NCBI GenBank assembly: GCA_038324385.1
Contig: JBBQHX010000112.1
Span: forward strand, 1-10,914
Origin: JBBQHX01 sp038324385
GTDB lineage: Bacteria > Gemmatimonadota > Gemmatimonadetes > Gemmatimonadales > Gemmatimonadaceae
Direction of reading: 5' to 3'
DNA length: 10,914 nucleotides
Part shown: one piece after another, positions 6,570-10,914 of the stretch
How positions within the stretch are numbered: position 1 is the first letter of the stretch
Layout of the letters: every line of letters begins with the position of its first letter
Notes under the pieces: model-generated
The model's database searches: none
Seen by the model: the letters and a program-made list of their open reading frames with translations, nothing else
What the model was told of the DNA's origin: nothing
Made by a program: the position numbers and the translations under genes

Positions 6570-7232
6570 TCAGCTCTGCTGCGCGGGACGCGCCATCAGC
6601 TCCCCGAGTCGCACGCGAGCTTCGGCCGCGTACGGCGAATTCGGGAGGTCGAGGAGCTCTCTCCAGAGTCGGGTCGCCTCGGCCGTGTTCCCGGCCTCCG
6701 TGTATGCCCGGGCGGCATCGCTCCGGTACGCCTGATCGTCCAGGTCGAACTGGGTGGCCTCGGCGGCGGCGAGGTAGGCGCTCGCTGCGGCCGGAAAATC
6801 TCCCTTTCCTTCCAGCCCGACTCCGATCAGCGAATGGACCGACGCCTGGAACTCCTCGGCCGATCCACGCCCTTCGACGCGGCGCAGCGCAGCGATTCCC
6901 TCGTCCCACTTCGCCTCGTCGTAGAACGTCTGGGCGAGCAGCATCGCGGCCTGTGTGGCGGCCGGCGTCCCGGGAAACTGGTCGATCACTCGGCCGAGGT
7001 CGGTCTGGGCCAGCTGCGTATTCTGACTCTGGAATGCACTCTGCGCCCGATATAGCGCCGATTCCGCCTGGACCGCGTTCCGCTCCGCATTCCACTGATA
7101 GACCCCCACCACGGCGACGATCGCGACCACGACCACGACGCCGGCCACGACCTTCTTCCAGTGCGCCTGTGCCCAGTCCATTGCCGACTGCGCGTGGTCG
7201 TCACTGTCGAATGCGCCCAACTTCTCCGCCAT
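6570..7232 (-). CDS. Single-TM tetratricopeptide-repeat protein (YfgM/TPR_21-like)
   Basis: A 220-residue protein with a short cytoplasmic N-terminus (~1-27), one membrane helix of mostly Val/Ala/Ile (28-45), then an all-helical periplasmic part. The latter has TPR-like helices such as AESALYRAQSAF (~56-67), TDLGRVIDQFPGTPAA (~77-92), WDEGIAALRRVEG (~109-121), GDFPAAASAYLAAA (~144-157) and GNTAEATRLWRELL (~181-194). This N-in, single-anchor, TPR-outside design matches the YfgM/TPR_21 group, which in E. coli associates with SecYEG and periplasmic chaperones; the same role here is inference. I chose the ATG at 7232 over the upstream frame opening at 7259 because the minus strand has an AGGA 8 nt before it and the protein then starts MAEKLG. 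It is a lone gene, transcribed leftward from the region shared with padR and ended by the terminator at 6437-6472. Confidence 0.8.
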   Translation of the reverse strand: MAEKLGAFDSDDHAQSAMDWAQAHWKKVVAGVVVVVAIVAVVGVYQWNAERNAVQAESALYRAQSAFQSQNTQLAQTDLGRVIDQFPGTPAATQAAMLLAQTFYDEAKWDEGIAALRRVEGRGSAEEFQASVHSLIGVGLEGKGDFPAAASAYLAAAEATQFDLDDQAYRSDAARAYTEAGNTAEATRLWRELLDLPNSPYAAEARVRLGELMARPAQQS

Positions 7233-7561
7233 GTCCTGTGTCCTGTTGTACGTGAGCACCGGCCGACAGTTGTCGCCCGGCTGAGATGGCCAGTGTGTCG
7301 AACCAGCGTATTGAATCGGACGCGCCCGGCGCCGCCATCGTCGCCGATGGTTCGCGCGCGCGGCGACGTGGCGCAGCCGTTCAGTCCGAGGGTCCGAACG
7401 CGAGGAGGCTGCGCGCGCTGAATACTAAGGACCGTCGATCCCCAGTGCGAGCCATCTGGTCTGCCTCGCCTTCTCCGTCTTGGTTGAACACACCCGAGTG
7501 GACGCCGAGGACGAGTATCAGGTTCAAGACCCTCACGGTCAGGACCACCACATTCATGACC

Positions 7562-7597
7562 ACCATATAGATGGTCGCATCTCATCCGCGCAGATGC
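7562..7597. promoter_or_regulatory. Pair of inverted repeats upstream of padR (candidate operator)
   Basis: ACCAT-4-ATGGT (7562-7575) is followed one base later by GCATCT-9-AGATGC (7577-7597). Both are perfect dyads located 70-110 bp before the padR start. PadR dimers bind dyads near their own promoters and usually autoregulate, so these are candidate operators. Neither clearly matches a published PadR consensus that I can recall. Confidence 0.35.
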
Positions 7598-7644
7598 AGC
7601 CGACGGTGGCCCTTGACCGAGCGGCGCGGCATCGCCATCTTCTC

Positions 7645-7661
7645 CCCTGAAACCATCAGGG
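7645..7661 (+). promoter_or_regulatory. Hairpin overlapping the padR ribosome-binding site
   Basis: CCCTGA (7645-7650) and TCAGGG (7656-7661) form a perfect 6-bp stem with loop AACCA. The right arm shares AGGG with the Shine-Dalgarno, so the mRNA hairpin could limit translation of padR. As DNA, the same dyad could be an operator. Confidence 0.4.
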
Positions 7662-7664
7662 AGG
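7658..7664 (+). promoter_or_regulatory. Shine-Dalgarno AGGGAGG for padR GTG start
   Basis: AGGGAGG lies 4 nt before GTG 7669 and fixes this start; the next in-frame ATG comes only at 7750, inside the DNA-binding domain. Confidence 0.7.
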
Positions 7665-7668
7665 ACTG

Positions 7669-8004
7669 GTGCCGCCGGAAACCGATCTCGAACTCCTCAA
7701 GGGCACGCTCGACGTTCTCGTACTCAAGTCGCTGATCTGGGGGCCGCGGCATGGCTACGCCGTCGCGCGATGGATCGAGGAGGCCACCCATGGCGCGCTT
7801 TCCATCGAGGAGGGGGCACTCTATCACGCCCTCCATCGGCTGGAGAAGCGAGGCTGGGTCACCGGTGAGTGGGGGCTGTCCGACGCGAACCGGCGGGCGA
7901 AGTACTACGCGCTCACCAGCGCCGGCCGCGACCAGCTCGCCGCCAAGACCGTAACGTGGACGCGTTACGCCGAAGCCGTGTTCGCGGCGCTGCGCACCGT
8001 CTGA
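7669..8004 (+). CDS. PadR-family transcriptional regulator
   Basis: A 111-residue winged-helix DNA-binding protein, of the short kind with little beyond the PadR domain. Family marks are LLKGTLDVLVLKSLIWGPRH (9-28) leading into GYAVARWIEE (29-38), then EEGALYHALHRLEKRGWVTGEW (47-68, recognition helix and wing start), followed by NRRAKYYALTSAGRDQL (73-89). A final helix (~92-107) is the likely dimer part. PadR proteins are mostly repressors, many autoregulated. It starts at GTG with a strong AGGGAGG, and its TGA overlaps the next ATG by one base (TGATG). Co-translation with an ADOP permease is the usual arrangement for this regulator type in Acidobacteriota and Gemmatimonadota, so it probably controls that permease in response to a toxic or envelope-active compound; the ligand is unknown. 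Confidence 0.92.
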   Translation: MPPETDLELLKGTLDVLVLKSLIWGPRHGYAVARWIEEATHGALSIEEGALYHALHRLEKRGWVTGEWGLSDANRRAKYYALTSAGRDQLAAKTVTWTRYAEAVFAALRTV

Positions 8005-10757
8005 TGCCGACCACGCTGCGCGCACTGCCCGAGGGAATCCGCCGCGTCTTCCGCCTCGCCACGCGACGGCCGCGCATCGAGGCCGAGGTCGACGAGGAAA
8101 TCGCGTTTCACCTCCACATGCGTCAGGCGGAATTGACCGAGCGGGGGTGGACCGTGGATGCGGCGCGCGACGAAGCGAGCCGGCGATTCGGCAACGTCAC
8201 ACACTGGAGCCGCGCCATGCGCCAAATCGATCAGGGACGGGTCAGGCAGGAGCGGCAGTCGGAATGGTTGGCCGATATGCTCCGCGACCTTCGGTATACG
8301 GTCCGCGGACTGCGTCGACAACCGGTCTTCTCGATCGGCGTGATCCTCACTCTGGCCCTCGGCATCGGCGCGAACGCGACGATGTTCGGGATCGTCGACC
8401 GGCTCCTGCTCCGCCCGCCGCCGCATGTGGTGGACGCAGGGTCGGTGCACCGCCTCTATGTCGACGCGCGGGGGGAGGACGGCGTCCGCACGACGCAGCG
8501 GCGCTTCTCGTATGCGGCGTTCGCGAACATTCGCGCGGAGTCGAGGAGCTTCCGCGACGTCGCGGTGTGGGGCGTGTCGACGAGCGCGATGGGGCGCGGA
8601 ACGGACGCTCGCCAGATCTCGGGGGCGATGGCGAGCGCCGGCCTCTTCCCCCTCCTCGGCGTGCGCCCTCACCTCGGGCGGTTCTTCGCCGAGGAGGAGG
8701 ACCAGCCGCCGAGGGGCGCGCGCGTGGCGGTGATCGGCTACGATCTCTGGCGGGCCGAGTACGGCGGAGATCCGGCGGTGCTCGGGCGCACCATTCATCT
8801 GGACGGCAGCGACTACCAGATCATCGGTGTCGCGCCAGCGGGGTTCTCGGGACCCTCGCTCGAACGCGTCGACGCCTGGATGCCCGTCACGGCGGCGAGT
8901 CCGGACCGAATCAATCACTTCATCGGTGACCACTCCTGGTGGGAAGTGCGCGGCGCCTCCTGGCTGTCGCTGGTGGGTCGCATCGCGCCGGGTGTGTCGG
9001 AGGAACAGGCCGAGGCGGAACTCGCTCTGCTCTACCCGCGCATTCTCATGAGCGGGCCGGATGGACGAACTGCGGAGCGGGTCGAGCGCCAGTCGCCACA
9101 CGTCGTCCTCGGCGGCATTCAGGCGGATCGCGGACCCGACCGCTCCCCCGGCGCGCGCGTCGCGACCGCGCTACTGGGCGTCAGTGCACTGGTGCTCGTC
9201 ATCGCCTGCGCCAATCTCGGGAACCTGCTTCTCGCGCGTGCCGCACGACGGCGGCGCGAGATCGCCGTGCGTGTCGCACTCGGCGTTGGCCGAGGACGAC
9301 TGATCCGCCAGTTGCTGCTCGAAAGCGTGCTCCTGGCGCTCGTCGGCGGCGTGGCCGCTCTGCTGGTTGCGCACTGGGGCGGCAATGTGGTGCGAACTGT
9401 CCTCCTGCCTGACGTGGCCTGGGGTGAGACGCTCGCAGATGGGCGCGTGATGTTGTTCACCATGCTCGCGGCGCTCGTGACCGGCGTTCTCGCCGGGCTG
9501 GTTCCGGCGCTCCTCGCCACCGCACCCAGCCTGGCGGGAACGCTCAAGTCCGGATCGCGCGACGGCGGCGGGCGTCGAGCACGGACACGCACGATTCTGT
9601 TAGTGGTACAGGGCGCGCTGTCTGTCGTGCTCCTCGTCGGCGCGGGACTCTTCGTACGTAGCCTGATAAACGTCGGGCGCGTGGAGCTCGGGTTCGAGCC
9701 GGAGCGCGTCCAGGTGGTCGATGCGGACGTGTTCGGCGCCGGGTACCAGCCTGCGCAATCCGCCGCCATTTACGACCAGCTCCTGACGCAGGTCTCGAGC
9801 ATGCCGGGCGTGGACGCTGCCGCCGTGGTGCTCACCGTCCCATTCCGAACCGTCTGGGACATCGATCTGCGCCTGCCAGGTCGCGATTCGATTCCGCTGA
9901 TGCCAGGTGGCGCCCCGCTCTTCAACGCGGTCACGCCCGATTATTTCCGAACGGTTGGAACCCCCTTCAACCAGGGTCGCAGCTTCACCGCCGCGGACCG
10001 GGCTGGCAGCGAGCAGGTGGCGATCGTGAGCCAGTCGACGGCGCGCATCCTCTGGCCGGCGGGCGATGCGATCGGCCAGTGCATCCATACCACAGACGAG
10101 AGCGACGCACCGTGTACGACCGTGATCGGGGTGGTGGGCGATGTGCAGTGGAACGACCTTCGTGGCGAGCCGCGGCATCAGATCTATGTTCCGCTCGCGC
10201 AGCAGGTCACTGGGCCTCCGATGCGCACGTTGCTGGTGCGCCCGTCAGGCGACCCGCGGTCGCTGGATGCGGCGCTGCGCCAGGCCGTCCAGGAAGTCGC
10301 ACCAAATGTCGCCTACACACCGGTGACGCCACTCCTCGACGGTGTCGAACCTCAACTCCGCCCGTGGCGGATGGGCGCCACGATGTTCACGGCATTCGGC
10401 GTGCTCGCACTGATCATCGCCGCGGTCGGGCTATACAGCGTGCTCGCCTACTCGGTGGCCCAGCGCGCGCACGAACTCGGTGTGCGCGTGGCACTCGGCG
10501 CAAGCACGAACGACGTGCTGCGACTCGTGGTCGGGAGCGGGCTCCGCGTGACTGCCGCGGGCGTGGTGGTCGGTGTGGTTGCGGCATTGCTGCTCGGCGG
10601 CCGGATCGAGCCCCTACTGTACGATGTAGGTGCTCGCGACCCGGTGGTCATCGGGAGCGTGGCGGGCATCCTGCTGCTCGTCGCGGCCGTCGCCAGTCTC
10701 CTTCCCGCAATCCGTGCGGCGCGGGTCGATCCGAACCGTGCCCTGCGCAGCGATTGA
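8004..10757 (+). CDS. ADOP-family ABC transporter permease (duplicated MacB/FtsX permease)
   Basis: A 917-residue inner-membrane permease. In order: a cytoplasmic prefix helix region (~20-75, EVDEEIAFHLHMRQAEL ... ASRRFGN), LRDLRYTVRGLRRQPVFS leading into the first membrane helix (~108-135), a MacB-type periplasmic domain (~136-385), and a first FtsX core of three helices (~386-515, with ACANLGNLLLARAARRRREIAVRVALG). The unit is then repeated: RTILLVVQGALSVVLLVGAGLFVRSL (~530-555), a second periplasmic domain (~570-785) and a second FtsX core (~790-915) ending RAARVDPNRALRSD. This duplicated layout and ~900-residue size are those of acidobacterial duplicated orphan permeases. No ATP-binding gene lies in the window, as usual for ADOPs, so a MacB-like ATPase must come from elsewhere. 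A role in mechanotransmission or export of peptides, lipids or drugs is inferred from MacB. Confidence 0.92.
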   Translation: MPTTLRALPEGIRRVFRLATRRPRIEAEVDEEIAFHLHMRQAELTERGWTVDAARDEASRRFGNVTHWSRAMRQIDQGRVRQERQSEWLADMLRDLRYTVRGLRRQPVFSIGVILTLALGIGANATMFGIVDRLLLRPPPHVVDAGSVHRLYVDARGEDGVRTTQRRFSYAAFANIRAESRSFRDVAVWGVSTSAMGRGTDARQISGAMASAGLFPLLGVRPHLGRFFAEEEDQPPRGARVAVIGYDLWRAEYGGDPAVLGRTIHLDGSDYQIIGVAPAGFSGPSLERVDAWMPVTAASPDRINHFIGDHSWWEVRGASWLSLVGRIAPGVSEEQAEAELALLYPRILMSGPDGRTAERVERQSPHVVLGGIQADRGPDRSPGARVATALLGVSALVLVIACANLGNLLLARAARRRREIAVRVALGVGRGRLIRQLLLESVLLALVGGVAALLVAHWGGNVVRTVLLPDVAWGETLADGRVMLFTMLAALVTGVLAGLVPALLATAPSLAGTLKSGSRDGGGRRARTRTILLVVQGALSVVLLVGAGLFVRSLINVGRVELGFEPERVQVVDADVFGAGYQPAQSAAIYDQLLTQVSSMPGVDAAAVVLTVPFRTVWDIDLRLPGRDSIPLMPGGAPLFNAVTPDYFRTVGTPFNQGRSFTAADRAGSEQVAIVSQSTARILWPAGDAIGQCIHTTDESDAPCTTVIGVVGDVQWNDLRGEPRHQIYVPLAQQVTGPPMRTLLVRPSGDPRSLDAALRQAVQEVAPNVAYTPVTPLLDGVEPQLRPWRMGATMFTAFGVLALIIAAVGLYSVLAYSVAQRAHELGVRVALGASTNDVLRLVVGSGLRVTAAGVVVGVVAALLLGGRIEPLLYDVGARDPVVIGSVAGILLLVAAVASLLPAIRAARVDPNRALRSD

Positions 10758-10811
10758 GTCTGCGGCTGATTCGGCAACCGCGGCACCGATCACTGCCTGA
10801 CGACATGCGGC
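10758..10811. other. Short noncoding tail after the ADOP gene
   Basis: 54 bp of ordinary sequence after the ADOP stop, with no clear terminator before sequence quality collapses. Confidence 0.5.
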
Positions 10812-10914
10812 GGGGGGGGGGGGCCAAGGGGGGGGCCCCCCCCCCCGGACGGGGGGGGGGGGGGGGGCGCCCCCCCCGCGGGGGGGGGGGAGGAGGGGCC
10901 CCCCAGCGGGGGGA
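10812..10914. repeat. G/C homopolymer tail, probable sequencing or assembly artefact
   Basis: From 10807 to the end there is no T at all and only a handful of A. The sequence is made of long G runs (for example 12 at 10812-10823 and 17 at 10851-10867) alternating with C runs that are complementary to them. This is unlike the balanced coding DNA before it and has the look of low-quality poly-G reads at a contig end. Confidence 0.8.

Larger units (their letters stand above)
7233..7668. other. Divergent intergenic region between the TPR gene and padR
   Basis: 436 bp that should hold both outward promoters. Visible structures are a 6-4-6 hairpin CCATCG/CGATGG (7335-7350), and inverted repeats at 7562-7575, 7577-7597 and 7645-7661 near padR. 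TTGACC at 7613-7618 resembles a -35 box but has only a weak -10 (CATCTT, 7636-7641) 17 bp on, so no promoter is called with confidence. A minus-strand frame at 7381-7566 and a + strand frame at 7286-7570 overlap each other and lack convincing ribosome-binding sites. Confidence 0.5.

Noticed and set aside
7381..7566. 61-codon minus-strand frame starting with a Val/Leu-rich segment (MVVMNVVVLTVRVLNLILVL)
   Set aside because: The N-terminal part could be a membrane helix, but the Shine-Dalgarno is weak, there is no known family, and a competing + strand frame (7286-7570) covers the same bases. Ribosome profiling or conservation would be needed to accept it.
7613..7641. Sigma-70-like promoter for padR (TTGACC, 17 bp, CATCTT)
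   Set aside because: The -35 is good but the -10 matches the consensus at only 3 of 6 positions; not strong enough to annotate.

Overview
The window reads as a high-GC (about two-thirds G+C) bacterial chromosome segment. A PadR regulator followed by a long ADOP-type duplicated permease is a combination typical of Acidobacteriota and Gemmatimonadota. The compact, overlapping genes of envelope enzymes and the codon bias fit Gemmatimonadota best, but no rRNA or other phylogenetic marker is present, so the assignment is an inference.

Left half (1-5137, all + strand): five genes run in one direction, and each start overlaps the previous stop. They are the C-terminal end of a GT4-type glycosyltransferase, a flippase-like membrane protein of the lysylphosphatidylglycerol-synthase-TM family, a YfhO-family multispanning membrane protein, a polyprenol-phosphate mannose synthase-like GT2, and diaminopimelate epimerase (dapF). 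The GT2, flippase-like protein and YfhO are the three kinds of part known to cooperate in extracytoplasmic glycosylation (charging a lipid carrier, flipping it, transferring the sugar). dapF supplies meso-DAP for peptidoglycan and lysine.

Middle (5138-6436): about 1.3 kb holds no convincing gene. It contains the most notable element of the window, a 28-bp XerC/XerD dif-like recombination site at 5447-5474, whose XerD arm is identical to the one I remember for Bacillus/Staphylococcus dif. The genes to its left and the first gene to its right point towards it, and the noncoding DNA to its right is clearly C-rich on the + strand. Both suit a chromosome terminus. Two tandem DnaA-box-like 9-mers lie 6 bp away, and a 38-nt near-perfect hairpin lies about 0.8 kb downstream.

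Right half: a minus-strand gene for a single-TM, periplasmic TPR protein (YfgM/TPR_21-like) ends at a textbook intrinsic terminator (6437-6472). After a 436-bp divergent intergenic region with several inverted repeats comes a + strand pair, PadR regulator and ADOP permease, joined by a TGATG junction. The last ~100 bases are almost pure G/C homopolymer and look like a sequencing or assembly artefact at a contig end.
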